64,000 nt of DNA, taken from positions 10,792,209 to 10,856,208 of the forward strand of contig CM057003.1 in assembly GCA_029891345.1 (NCBI GenBank), written 5' to 3'. The position numbers and the translations under genes are program-made. The notes under the pieces were generated by a model. That model did not search any database. It worked only from the letters and a program-made list of their open reading frames with translations, and had not been told where the DNA came from. Shown here piece after piece: positions 23,226-35,020 of this stretch. The stretch comes from Dryococelus australis (taxonomy: Eukaryota; Arthropoda; Insecta; Phasmatodea; Phasmatidae). The number at the start of each line of letters is the position of its first letter. Positions within the stretch are counted from its first letter, which is position 1.

Positions 23226-23259
23226 TAACATCTTGTCGACAGCAGGTTCATTAGAGAAT
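23226..23259 (+). repeat. Short shared repeat C, copy 2
   Basis: It matches 3197-3230 (CTTGTCGACAGCAGG then TTCATTAGAGA). Flanks do not match. Confidence 0.45.
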
Positions 23260-23543
23260 GGAAAACCAAGGACACAATTAAGGGAATACAAGGGAGAAAA
23301 TTTGTCAAATTGTCTTTATTGAGTCATCCCAAAAATAGCATGGAGTGAGTTCGAGAAACCATGTATTTTGCAAATAAGGAAGGCTACATTCAATAGCTAT
23401 TAAAAATATGAGAACTGGTTTGGTTGTCTACTCTTGTGTTGATAAACAGCAGATTTCTTGTTTGTCAAAGCAACTGTGCTGACTAGGGGAGAAAAAAATT
23501 GTAAGGGTGAAGGTTTTATGGGGAGTAGCTTTATATTGGTTTA

Positions 23544-23576
23544 CGTGATAAAATAGCAAACAGCTATTTTATCACG
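23544..23576. repeat. Perfect 14-bp hairpin
   Basis: CGTGATAAAATAGC and its exact complement are separated by a five-base loop. GCTAAAG follows about seven bases further on. It could be a transposon-terminal hairpin, a terminator-like RNA hairpin or chance. Confidence 0.8.
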
Positions 23577-23579
23577 AGG

Positions 23580-26500
23580 AAAGCTAAAGGTTATGTTTGG
23601 AACATGCTTGGATTAATTGTTCACGTTTTTTCAACCTACAAACTTTCATAGACTTAGACACTAACAAATGAATTCCATAAACTCCTACACTCAAATAGGA
23701 AATCGGCATTTAGAAAAATACGTATCTGCAGTTTTATAAAAGTACCTGTACCTCTAACGAGTCCGCAACTTACAAGTTAGACCTTAAATTCACGGCAAGT
23801 TAGTAACTGCAACCGCACTTGCGAAAATTAAACACACTGCAATTGTTAATCTACAAACTTACGCAGATAACATATCCCTATACACAAAATAATTGTGCGA
23901 TATCTTTCACCAATGTATCCACTGTATATATGAAATACACTAAACACTGGACTCGCGTGGCCCGGCTCGTACATTAATATTAGTTTTAGTTCGTCGCCGA
24001 ATAAATCAGAAATAGATTATAGATTTAAGGCGTGAGTAGTAGAGGCGGGCGGGTCCTCCTTCCCCTGTGATTAATTGGAATTAATTGATGGATTACCGAT
24101 TTGATCGTATTAATCATTAATCCGATCTTAATCCGATCAAACGTTTTAATCAAAAAGGGTTACCTGAAACTCCTAAATTTATTGAAAGGCCTAAATGGAT
24201 TAAAGGATATTTTTTAATTACTTTTCTATTTTTGGATTGTTTGGAGGGATGTTGGTGGTATATAAGCGATTTTTACAAATATATTTAACACACAAGAGAA
24301 ATTCAGACTCTTAAAACGATTTCTAAGAGTGGTACAAGTGTAAAATTTATGTTTTTTGGGTGGATATTGCTCGTAGATAGGTGACTATGAAAGATGCTAT
24401 TTACGTGTTAATCGATCTGTTTTCGGAATGCAATTAAACGTTACGGAATTTCAGAGTGTTCTACATATGAATTTAATTACATCCATCGAATCGGAAATTT
24501 TCAAACGACTACGTGATAAGTAAGTGGAATCACGTCAGTCTTAAACGTAACGTGAGTCTCGAGCATAGAAATATAATTCACATAAGAGAATTTTAACTAC
24601 GTGAATATCATCTGATGTCGACAAGTGCAATCTCAGTAAATGAAATCCAGTTAGTATGAATAAATAACAAATTAACAAGTTTACACGTACATGTACCTTA
24701 CACGATACAGCCTGGTGAATTACATCTTACGACAAAAAAACTCTATGTTTTAAACCAGACATAATCACATACATGAAATGATATTAAAATAAGCCCATTC
24801 GACGAATGAGTAGCACTTACATCGAGCTGTGAGTAGATATATGTAGCAAAGCCGATAAACAAATGAGTTGGTATTTACGAGAAAAACTCTGAACTCGTCC
24901 TACAACAAACATAGAAACAATAATCTTTTAACTAAAGTTTCACTATTTTCAGAATAATTCACGTTTAACACAAATTATTTCCATCGAAGCGTAGGGACAC
25001 TCAGATGACGTGAAGAAGTATATAAACTCACAAAGCGTAGCCGTGCAACACGTTAGAAAGATGCATTACAAATTTCCGTAAATAGAACACACTTGTTAAC
25101 ACAAAATGAATTTTTGTCTATCAATTACTTTATCGGAATATTGACTAAACACAAAAATTTACACTTTCCTGATAAAATACTTTTATATTAAATCGTGGCT
25201 ATCATAGAGATAAAAGTAGGTCAGACTCTTGTTAATTTACGGGGAAATATAATGGTATTATTAAATAACTTGAGTTGAATTTTATTTTATTTAAAAACTA
25301 GTTTAAATATATTATGGCTATCTTCTTCTCCTGACATCATCGTATTGTATCTTGAACAGGAACTCTTGTAATCTGTGTATATGTAAAATGTAATGTTTTT
25401 TAAACAATGTTTGCTGAACTGTGGTTGGTGCAGTCATAGATTGTAGGCAAGGAGGGACAGTGTTCTTCACTACCTGCCTCTGTTAATGTATGCGGGGGTC
25501 GCTTTCAATATATTCCCCAGGGGTGTCACAAAAGTTGGCCAGCAGTCCGTCGTGTACAACTCCAACTTGAGCGGACCAAGGTTCTCTCAAGATACTAACC
25601 TGTTGCCTCATTCCTTTGCAAAACTTCATTCGTTCATTCAGCTATGTTTGATTTTCTTTCTATTTTTTTTTGTTTTTACCTCTCAAAACCTTCAAAGTTA
25701 GTTTTAATTTAAATGATTGTAAATTTTTTTAAGTCAAGAAAAGTATATTGTCTTCTTTGTGAAAGTTAGCAAAATGTCATCCTGAATGTTTAAGCACAAA
25801 TCAGCTTAACAATAGTGATAGACACCCACTCATTTCTCTTCACTACTATTAAACCAACACTCATTTTACATAAAATATTATTGTAAAATATTAGTGACAA
25901 AAGGTATTTAAAAATAAATAAATCACACAATTCATTCTTAGCAACTTATTATATATATATATTTAGAAATAATGCTTAAACCTAACTATTTACAATATCA
26001 CACAACAAAGATTCTATTTACAACAATAATCTGCACATAGTAAAAGTCATCTTACAATCATAATTTTTTACAAAACACTTTTGTGCATACTTTAAAAACA
26101 ATCAACTTACAACTAAATTACAAAAGCAAGTCATTTTTACAAAAACACAATATTTCATCAATAACATTTTAACAACAATCAACTTACAAACTAAAAGACA
26201 CTTCATCAATAACATTTTATGAACAACAATTTTTTTTACATCTGGAACATAGCTCTACAACTAATTTTACTGTAACTACTATTACTATTTCAACACTACT
26301 GTTACTACTTACTAATACTGTTACAAAAGTGTTTGATATGTATCTGCAAAAAAATTATTACCAAAATATTTACAAATATAATACATATGTGGATGATTTT
26401 TGTACACTCACAGAGGGGCATACATTTGTCACATCTGGGTAATTCACACACACATGCCCCAAGTGACTGAATTAAAGCACTCTCATGCACGCAGTGTCAT

Positions 26501-26650
26501 CTGGGAATTTGATTTTCTTCTTTGACAAAGGAAATTGGATCGAAGACACATGTATTGGGAGAGTTGTTATTGAAGTTATGTAAGGCCTTACAGATAGCCA
26601 ACCAGGGCGCAAAAGACATTGATGATGATTGAACAGGTGAAAAGTTGTTG
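23580..26650. other. AT-rich stretch, no gene seen
   Basis: The stretch includes AATCCGATC-like repeats near 24085-24140, a 71-codon frame at 25486-25701 with no known domain, and a strongly A+C-biased plus strand from about 25860 to 26300. No element ends or genes are identified. Confidence 0.5.
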
Positions 26651-26658
26651 GTGTGGCC

Positions 26659-26762
26659 AGCTGCGATGATGATTATAGTTAGCTGCGATGATGATTGCAT
26701 ACAGCTGCGATGATGATTATAGCCAGCAGCAATATTGGTTGTAACCAGTTGCGATGAATGCG
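26659..26762 (+). repeat. 22-bp minisatellite, about five diverged units
   Basis: AGCTGCGATGATGATTATAG-like units recur at about 22-24-bp spacing (starts near 26659, 26681, 26703 and 26725), with the later units more diverged. It lies just downstream of the end of the polymerase pseudogene. Confidence 0.85.
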
Positions 26763-26936
26763 GAACAGGACGAGTGTTTGATGTCGGGAGATGGGTGTCC
26801 TTGGCATTGTGTGGTGTTGGGAGGTCTATAAATTTATTGTGGCGTTGAAACTTTTATAGGGTGGGAAAAAATGCTGAGGTATTCGATAGTGCCCCAAGAT
26901 AAGTTTAATATTCCATCTGCCTCAATCTACCGCTTA

Positions 26937-29453
26937 TCAGCTATACCTACAAACACTGCCTTTGTACGCATTCCATATAGACTTCATGAGCACACAATGG
27001 AACTTATATTGGATCCCCATTACCCTTGTGCAATTTTCGAGGCAATCTCGATTATCCTTGTCTCTGAGTGATTGCAACATGTTGGGTTTTACACACTTTG
27101 CCTTACAAATAAATTGCTTATTCACAACGAGATATGCATAAAGCTTAGGATGTAAACCTACAAGGTGTGTGATTATGCACCCAGCACATTCATCTTTCAT
27201 CACTCCGGTATGGCCTTTGTTCCTGTGAGGGAATCCTTGCGGATTATCGAGCACATACTTGGATGTATGAAACCATGCCGATAAACCTAGGGTAATTACT
27301 TTATATTCATCATCACAAGCAATAGAGTAAACCAAGGAATCGGTGTCAAAATACAGCTACAAATCCAGCAGAATAAATTTTTTACACATGCACTGATAGT
27401 AAATTCATAGATTGTTAATCTGAAAGGTCGAGAATGGCAACACCAGTGTACAAAGGTTTGTTGAACACAACAGAAATCTTTGTTATTTCGATGAGGACTA
27501 AATTTTCATCGAAAATCTGCTGCGCCTGGAATATCGGACATTGTATCAGCTCTGCAGCCCCATAGATTGTACCATACCTCGAAGCGACTCTCTCAATGTT
27601 AAAGTCGATATACGGAGCCATCCATGCCTTCTGCTCAAAGTGCAAAAAGTGATGGACAGATTGAAGTTTGGATCTGTACATCAAGTACTGCCTCATTGTT
27701 TCTGAGTGTGAAACATTGCTCTTGCACAGCATGAGTATTAAAATAAGTTATCATGCTAGCCATTCGGGCGTATGCCATTTTATGCAACCAAAGGCAAATC
27801 AGAAAGTTTATCATGATGCTCCTCTAGAAATGACAGATCCACTTCCACGAAAAAAACAAGTGTCATCATCATTCACCGTGTTTGTAAAATCCCAAGAAGA
27901 GAACACATCAGCCTCAACACACTTGAAATTACCAATCAGAAGCTTGGACCACATCATATGACTGTACGACTGTATGACTTAATGTCGAAATAACACATAT
28001 ATTTTGATGGCACACTAGGGTCATAGTCTTCACTCATGTAAATATTATTAGCTTTAGCATGCCTTCTTGAAACCTGGGTCATGCCATCCCTAACCCCGCA
28101 TTCTACAAAACGATACATGTCAGGATCAATCAACAGCTCTTGTTTCATCATTAGGCAAGCAAGTGGTCATGGGTTTCAGGCAACTTTCTATGTCGCAATA
28201 GGCGACATAACCCAATCTCTGCTGTTTGCTGTAATCTTTAAATTCCAAGTACTTGTCATTCCCAGTGGGGAAACTACTGTGAAGAGCCTTTTGTTGCTGG
28301 AAAAGGATACTGCGACTTGCCAGTTTCTCCTCACTAATAAAGTACTGGAAATAATACTCGCAAATATGTTTTTTGTTTTTCTTCTTATTCAGCTGACAAC
28401 CTACCACCCTTTAAAAAAATTTCAAATGCATATGAAATGCAAATGAGTGGCATGTCAACTCACACAAATCACCAAAATATTCACATGTTTGTCATGGTGT
28501 GCAGGAGAAATATGCATGGGTGCTACAACCTCCCCCCCCCCTTTTTAGCTAGTTTCGTCAATTATATTGCTATCTTTTTCTACCGTACTGTAGAAATTGA
28601 TAGAAACAAAATTGTTCTCCTGAAACTTGCGAATATCCTGTATGACTACAGGTGTCGACAGACCTTCAATATCTAAAATTTTGTGAGGTTTGGGATATGA
28701 AGTATTTCTGTGGGCATTTTGTGTGACAGGAAACAAATATGCTACAATGGTGTAGTGGAAACACATTCCCTCCAGGCAGTCTACAGCGACACAAGCTTTC
28801 ATATTAGCAGCTGATACTGATACACATGGATGTCCATGTATATCAACATTTGGAAACTCCAGCCAGAACCACATGGACTAAACACCTCAAGTCTGTTTGT
28901 GAGATAACAAACAATATCTTCATCATAGATTAAACCCACATAGGACGAATGGAGGATAGTGAGTGCTTTGCTTTGAAAATAGAAAGTCTCTGTAGCACCT
29001 TTCTCCATTGTGAGGGATTCCAAGCACTTACCTTCTACAGAAACGGATAATATAACCGGCCAGGGTGATGACATTAATAAGCTTCATAAAGGGACCTTAC
29101 ACCTCTCAAAGAAATGAGAAAAATCAGCATCAGACTCTAACTGATTATTACATATCCACGCATCATTTAGTCGTCCTGCGAACCCCGTAGCCAAAAGCAT
29201 ATGTCAGATCTGGCAAAGCTTCTACTGAGGCTTGGGAATCGGAAAATAAATTATTTTTTGGCTTCCTTGCTGAAATATCTCTAAGCGACTCGAAAGTTGG
29301 TTGTGAAATAGTTAGAGCACTTTCCAAATTACGTGAATCTTCAGAACCTGATAGAAATAAGTCATCATTCAAAAGATTAACATTCTCATGTTTGAGGGAA
29401 GCGGACATGTTATGACCTTTCAGTTTTGCCAATCTCTCTGTAAGCAAATCCAT
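26937..29453 (-). pseudogene. Family-B DNA polymerase (protein-primed, virus/Polinton-like), decayed
   Basis: Fragments in the correct order on the minus strand look like the protein-primed DNA polymerase B of Polinton/Maverick, adintovirus and bidnavirus-like elements. N to C: a G-S-G-W segment (28799-29074); an S-Y-P...L-D-I-E-G...D-I-R-K-F segment (28545-28874); the exonuclease motif Y-C-D-I-E-S (28126-28407); a D-Y-D-P-S...Y-F-D-I-K-S-Y-S segment holding motif A, which departs from the usual D-x-N-x-L-Y (27954-28151); a palm segment with W-M-A-P-Y-I-D-F-N and V-F-N-K-P-L-Y (27415-27732); motif C, D-T-D-S (27336-27347); and a C-terminal segment with M-K-D-E-C and V-G-L-H-P-K-L-Y (26937-27335). 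The 96-codon frame at 29163-29453 may be an N-terminal part. Frameshifts and stops separate the pieces, so it cannot make an enzyme. It would have copied element or viral DNA from a terminal protein. Confidence 0.85.
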
Positions 29454-29569
29454 GCTCGAATGTCTTCAGTAGAGATTATCCTCCAAAAGATTAACTTTTG
29501 TCCACTTAGGCGAAGGGACACTGTCTCAACAGCTTGTTTGTCTTGTGTGTGATTCTGAGTCGAAATTGC

Positions 29570-29870
29570 TTATGTAAAGATCTTCAAGAAAGATGTCACT
29601 AAAGGATCACTTACACTCAACCATTTTGACTCTAACTGAAAACTTTCTTTAGTTTCCCCTATATCAAAGTTTAAAAACCACAATAAATACACTGAAGCAA
29701 ACCCCTTGTTCTGAAATAAGAAAACACTCTGAATAACACACACATATACAATATAAGTGAAAACAATTATATTATTATTAACATCATACACAAAATGTTT
29801 TTCTTATTTTAAAAATTCTTTGTGGTTGTTGAGGAAAGATAGAAACGAGAGCTGTGACTAAAAAGGTAGC
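29570..29870. other. AT-rich spacer, no gene seen
   Basis: A minus-strand frame of 73 codons (29570-29791) shows no known domain. The stretch separates the polymerase remnant from the GC-richer block at 29.87-30.27 kb. Confidence 0.4.
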
Positions 29871-30268
29871 ATAGCCCAATTAATTTTACAGACTATGGTA
29901 GCTAGCAAGTGGGGAGAATCACAATAGATGGTCCAAAACCTTGGCAGGCCGATGGGAGGCATGCACAGTGAGGGGGAAACGAGGTGACCATGGAACAAGC
30001 CATGCAGGCTGAGCCAGAGATTTTGAGCGTGCTGGTGGAAGATGTGCATAGCGTGAGAAGGGCGAAAGAATGGGGAACTCTTATACAATAAACCATCCCA
30101 TGCCCGACCAACAACCCCTGCCCACTCCCTTTCCTCTCCAAAGAGACAATGCATAGACCCGGCAAGTTGTGCTGATTGCATCAGGGGAGGGGGAATGGAG
30201 AAACTTGACATTTTCCCTCCAACTCCATGCCTCCACCGATTTTCAGTCCATACCCCGACTCCAGTCAT
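29858..30268 (-). CDS. Unrecognised 136-codon open frame in a GC-richer block
   Basis: An uninterrupted minus-strand frame of 136 codons has mixed composition (many Trp, His, Pro, Ser), starts with Met and ends near 29858. The plus strand has a competing, interrupted reading through the same block. No domain is recognised. It is colinear with the polymerase and the upstream coding-like remnants, so it could belong to the same dead element, or it could be an unrelated exon or chance. Confidence 0.25.
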   Translation of the reverse strand: MTGVGVWTENRWRHGVGGKMSSFSIPPPLMQSAQLAGSMHCLFGEEREWAGVVGRAWDGLLYKSSPFFRPSHAMHIFHQHAQNLWLSLHGLFHGHLVSPSLCMPPIGLPRFWTIYCDSPHLLATIVCKINWAMLPF

Positions 30269-30269
30269 G

Positions 30270-32440
30270 AGTTGACTATGCTATGTAACTTATCTCATCT
30301 TTCTTTCCCAGCACAAAGCTTTTGTGTATTGTAAAAAGTGAGTGGACTGTGTTTACGATATATAAATTTCAGTTTTAGCCCAGTATTAAAAACATTCCAT
30401 TAAAGTTTTTTTTGGATCTTACAATTTTAAAAGCATTTATGAAATCATTTATGCCATAAAAAATTCCACTTTCTACATCATCATAAATATTTATATAATC
30501 ATTTACACCGCCAAAATATTTTAAGTAGTGATACACCATTTAAACTATTTATGTATGCAATGAATTTTTGGAAAATAAGTTAAATAATGAAAGTTTTAGC
30601 AAGGGGAACTAATCTCTTTCACACAAAGCATTTAAAGGACTTGTCTAAAATTCAGAAATTTTAGTCTATAGAATAATTTTTTTTTTAAATAATTAAAATT
30701 CAAACATTTTACAGTATAAACTAAACATGCAATACTTAAAGCAAACCAACACACACATTAAATACTTTTACAACTATACAATCTCTCTCACACACACAAT
30801 CTCACATTCACATTTAATCATCAACTTTGATAGGAAACGACTTAAAATTAACTTATTTACCCAAACCACCCTGTTACATACACTTCATAAACATTTCAAT
30901 AATTATAAATATTCAACACTCATATATTCATCATCATACATCCTTCTCCATACTGAACAAGCTTGGAAGCTGAGGTTATGTACCTCCTGAATACACAAGG
31001 TGTATCCAGCTTAGTTCTTTGCTTGATTTAGCTGTTCCATAGTTCATTCATCACATACACAACATCCCTACCTTAAACATTTCTTATAACTATGTAAAAT
31101 TAACTAAAATGTACATGCCTTTTCCTCCGCACTCACAGACTTGCAATCATACAACTACCTAACCTAAATTTTTCTCAGAGTACTTGACCATGCATTCTAG
31201 ATGCTTTTTCACTTATTTTGTGAACAGTTAAACAGTGAAGAGAGGCTGTAGGTGCATGTTATTGACACGAACCCAATTTCATATAGAGCAAGGATGCATC
31301 TACTTGTGGTCTACCTCTCCTCTCAGCTCTGCTAAATAAACTCAAAACTATATGAAAAAATTACACATGGAATAAAATTTAAATAACTTTGCCCCTGCAC
31401 TCACACACTCATTCATAAGAAAAACCCATCCTTAAACATCTGATCTTAAACATCCTTTTAAAAAATACTTAACTCAACAGATATTCTTAAATATGAAACA
31501 ATTTTGAAAGAAAAATCATTTAGTCATAATGATTCCTTAAAGAAATTTAATTGAATTGTAACGATTTTAAAGAAAAATCATTCAGTTGTAATGATTTTTA
31601 AAAAAATTTAATTGCGGGCTGGTGCTCACAATCCTCCTCATGAGCTCTGTGCGACCCTACCCAGACAGGCAGGCGAAAGTCCTAGGTGTTTACTCCAGCA
31701 GATGTGTGGCTCAGCAAGCTCTGCTGGTAACTTCTTTGGTAGGTGAGGAGGGTTCCTTTCACAATCACAGCAGAACCAATGGGCGGGCTAGTGGGCAGGT
31801 CCCTTGAATGCAAAGCCCCATCGCGTCAGATCCTAGTAGCAGCTGGTGGACGGTCGACCAATGCCCTCGACCTAGGCACTGCATACTGGTTCACAGTTGA
31901 GATGATACATCTGTGCACTGGAGGGGATGTGTTACCTCCATGGAGTCACATGAGCAAATGAAATATTTTTGTAGCAAAAGAAGTACACTTTTAAAAAAGG
32001 AATAGGGTAAACAAATTTTAAGAAAGGTATTCATTTGACATGATATTTATTTACAAAAATATATACAAACATAGGACGATCCAAAAATAATTTTAACACT
32101 GAGGCAACATATTTAAAAGCAAGTAGATAAATTTTGCTGTGAAACAAACACAAATTACACAGACTTATTTCAACACAATCTAGATTAGGAGGACATAAAA
32201 TGCTATAATGTTGAATGTACTTCAAACATTTCCATTCTAAACAAACACAAGTGAATTCAGGATATATTTACAACATTTATTAACATTAACAAATACAGTA
32301 TGTTACACAAATTATTTAAAAAATACAGGTAGATCCAAAACTTTATTTACAACAATTACACCTCGCTTCGAAACAACTACAGGACAACACAAAATGTTTC
32401 AACACTATCAAATACAACAAATTTTCTTCAAAACAAATAT
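30270..32440. other. A+C-biased AT-rich stretch with one GC-rich patch
   Basis: The plus strand from about 30720 to 31600 is poor in G and rich in ACA and CAC words. A roughly 52-bp motif (AAATCATT...AATGATT...TTTAATTG) is duplicated at 31510-31615. A GC-richer patch at 31616-31965 has frames of 61-72 codons on the plus strand, with no recognised domain. It lies between the polymerase and the upstream pseudogenes. Confidence 0.4.
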
Positions 32441-32443
32441 TTT

Positions 32444-32902
32444 TTATACACTGTTAGCAACTTCCATGAACAAACTTTCCGTACATTTTCTTAAAATTGG
32501 ATCCAGATCCCCTTCTTGCCCTCAGCTTTTAAGGAATGATAATTTCTTACGCCCTGATTTTAATCCGTTTGTTTGGGCATAAACATCTTTTCTAGTAGGG
32601 GCATGTAAAAGAATGCTTTCAACCAAAACAGGATATGATACAACGTAATGAGAGTATACATCTTAAATACTGGATGGAAGAGGTGTGTTTGCAGTCAAAT
32701 GAAAAACTGGACATTACTTATTAGCATTGCACTGTATGAGTTCATGGCTCTTTTCTTCTCCTAGAGGAAAGTAAATTACTTTAAATGAAATACATTTTCA
32801 CAGGTGTCTGCAAATTCTCGAAAAATTCCCTGGCATAATAAGGGTGTAAGTTATATTGGATTTGACACTGGCATGATGATTTGTAGGATGAAAACACAAC
32901 AT
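32444..32902 (-). pseudogene. Unrecognised coding-like remnant Y (single frame with stops)
   Basis: From an ATG at 32900-32902 one minus-strand frame reads as a plausible protein for about 152 codons to TAA at 32444-32446, broken only by four in-frame stops and no frameshift. Composition is protein-like, with stretches such as Y-F-P-L-G-E-E-K and S-I-L-L-H-A-P-T-R-K-D-V-Y. It lies just downstream of remnant X on the same strand and upstream of the polymerase. I do not recognise the family. A recently silenced gene of the same dead element is my best reading. Confidence 0.45.
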
Positions 32903-33021
32903 GCTACCACTCAGCTGAGAAGATTTAGCGAGGAACAATGTATGTATATTAATAAAATCATTCTTTCTCTAAATTTGCAAGTTGAAATATGTTTTAGGGC
33001 TAAATTTAATTTTTGCTCATT

Positions 33022-33913
33022 TTATTGCTCGATGTATGTAGCATTTTGATGAATAAAAAATCCAGTATAAGATGTGTAACCAAACTTGTCTTTGCTATAA
33101 TGATATAAAGTATGAAGATTATTATCACATTCTTCAAAATATTGATAAGGCAAAACAGTGTTTGCATAATAAACAAGATGTTTCAAATATTTTTCTTCCT
33201 CGCAATATGAAGTTACAATACATTCGTCTATAAGTTTACGCTTACGATCTATTACATGAGGTCTGTACTGGTTTACAAAATAGTGGCATTAAAAGTATTT
33301 TGTTTACTAAGTGCTGTAAAAGCTTGAGAGAAATTCGTACATTTGAAATGAATGTCTGAGTAACACATTTCCTTTACAACAAAATGTGAATATAATAAGT
33401 GGTAAGTTAAAGAATGCAAACCTTTAGTTAAAAATTTATACGTGTATTTCATTGGCCACAATGGGAACATTGATCTGAATTAGCCACTTCACACACATAA
33501 ATTACACATCGACGGAAAAACTAATCCTCCTTTTTTGGAAACAAAGTTGTTGATGTCTCCATCACAGGTCTCCTTCCGACGAATGGTGATTCCCTGGTGA
33601 GGTCTGGTGAGGTGGTAGTCAATTACTCCGTTTCTCCATTCCTCTTCTATTTCCTTGCTAAGACTGACAACCATCAAATCTTCTAATGTTGATGGCAAGT
33701 CACTGTCAGAGCAAAGATATCTCACAGCACAATCATTGCATGTTATTCCTTCACCAAAGCGAATTCGAAGACTGTTGTCGAAAATGTAGCACCAATGTTC
33801 TATATTGTTGCAGATATGAACTTGTAGAATACATCATATGGTTTAAAGAACACTCTTCTATTTCCAATTTTTAGGACCTAATATACATCTGTAGGCTTGA
33901 ATATCGTAGCCAT
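33022..33913 (-). pseudogene. Unrecognised coding-like remnant X with C-x2-C pairs
   Basis: The reading starts at an ATG (33911-33913), runs to 33800 with one in-frame stop, shifts frame and continues to 33489, then 33470-33273, then 33288 to a TAA at 33022-33024: about 295 codons in all. Each piece has protein-like composition. C-x2-C pairs occur near the 33750s (C-N-D-C), at about 33495 (C-N-L-C) and at about 33455 (C-S-H-C-G), suggesting a zinc-binding domain. A TATAAAAT box (33922-33929) lies ten bases upstream of the ATG on this strand, a compact virus-like spacing. Not a family I recognise. Confidence 0.5.
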
Positions 33914-33921
33914 GACTAACG

Positions 33922-33929
33922 ATTTTATA
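33922..33929 (-). promoter_or_regulatory. TATA-like box upstream of remnant X
   Basis: TATAAAAT on the minus strand ends about nine bases before the ATG of remnant X and directly follows the TAG of the upstream frame. The spacing is too short for a normal host promoter but would suit a compact viral or mobile-element gene. In an AT-rich window such a box is also expected by chance. Confidence 0.25.
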
Positions 33930-34135
33930 CTAGGCACACTCCTTTATAAAGTCTGCCATATGTTCTTGCTTTGAAAACATTGCATTTCCACATGCCACAG
34001 GGGGAAGTTAATTCTTGGTCCCCAATGTACATATAATGTTGCTTGTTGTTGCATTGATCTGTCCAAATTGTAGTAAGAGAACAGCAAATACACTTCTTCT
34101 GCATTATGTATTTGATTTTCTTGTAGGACTTGCAT
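33930..34135 (-). pseudogene. Possible tail of a third coding-like remnant Z
   Basis: Two overlapping minus-strand frames are protein-like. One of them ends in the residues H-M-A-D-F-I-K-E-C-A and a TAG at 33930-33932, just before the TATA box of remnant X. It could be the 3' end of a gene upstream of X in the same dead element. The evidence is composition and tight spacing only. Confidence 0.25.
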
Positions 34136-34139
34136 TTGG

Positions 34140-34850
34140 TGATGTAACCCCTGTGAGCTTCAAATTCCAGTTCACCATCGTTACAAGGCAGGCGACGACC
34201 AATCAGAACAGAGCAGACGGTGTTGTTGGCGGGAAACTGTTATTAAAAAGGCGTGTGTGTGTGTACATGTGTACGATTAATTCACAAAAATACGCTTTTC
34301 TGGTAGAAAATGTCTACTTTGGAGTATGATCTTCTCAAATATGATCGTTACATACGAAGTCAGGTTAAGAACAAAAGTAAACATGGCAGGCTTGTCGCCT
34401 ATTTCCATTGGCTGAAATTAATATACCTATTTAAACATTAATTATTGGACACTGCAAATACAGGAGGGGTGTAGCAGTATGCTAGATAAGCGCTTAGTTC
34501 ATATATATATTAATGCATAATTTTCTTTATTGTAAACCCAGCTTTAGTTTTGCATCGGCCCTCCTGTGCCGGACACAATGGCCCCTCGAGTCCTGTAACT
34601 GTGTGATAACGAATATTGGGTAGCGAGGAGAGAATAGTAGGGAGAGTAATGTACGGCGACCCACGGGGCACGAAGTAGTCCAGCCCGCGTACAAATAAAA
34701 AAAAAAAGATGCCTTGGATTCGCTCGCTCTTCCACAGCCCTATTAGGCAGTATCCACCTCCCCTACACCCCCTTATCCACTGGACAATGGAACATCCGAA
34801 CGAAGCTTGGACACGGGGTAGAATACAGGACGTGCATTCCTTCCCGAGAT
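34140..34850. other. Intergenic stretch, no gene seen
   Basis: A (GT)n run lies near 34252-34264 and an A12 run near 34697. A GC-richer patch at 34550-34690 carries a 63-codon minus-strand frame with no known domain. Confidence 0.4.
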
Positions 34851-34852
34851 TA

Positions 34853-34855
<3 letters not shown>

Positions 34856-34917
<62 letters not shown>
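34856..34917. repeat. (CT)n microsatellite, about 30 units
   Basis: Uninterrupted TC/CT dinucleotides run over about 60 bases. The Arg-Glu and Ser-Leu repeats in open frames on both strands are artefacts of it. Confidence 0.98.
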
Positions 34918-34919
<2 letters not shown>

Positions 34920-35020
34920 GTGTCGTTTCTCTGCGCTGCGTCCGGGAACTGAGCGAAGATTCTCCAAGACTGTAAAGCCCCTGGCACAGTATCCGTTTGG
35001 TGTTGGTGGCTGTTGGCGAT

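Noticed and set aside
33273..33470. Classical C2H2 zinc-finger gene
   Set aside because: C-x2-C pairs are present nearby but the H-x3-H halves with normal finger spacing are not; only a general zinc-binding suggestion is supported.
26937..34135. Complete Polinton with integrase, ATPase and capsid genes
   Set aside because: I found no integrase, FtsK-like ATPase or capsid signature and no long terminal inverted repeats around the cluster.
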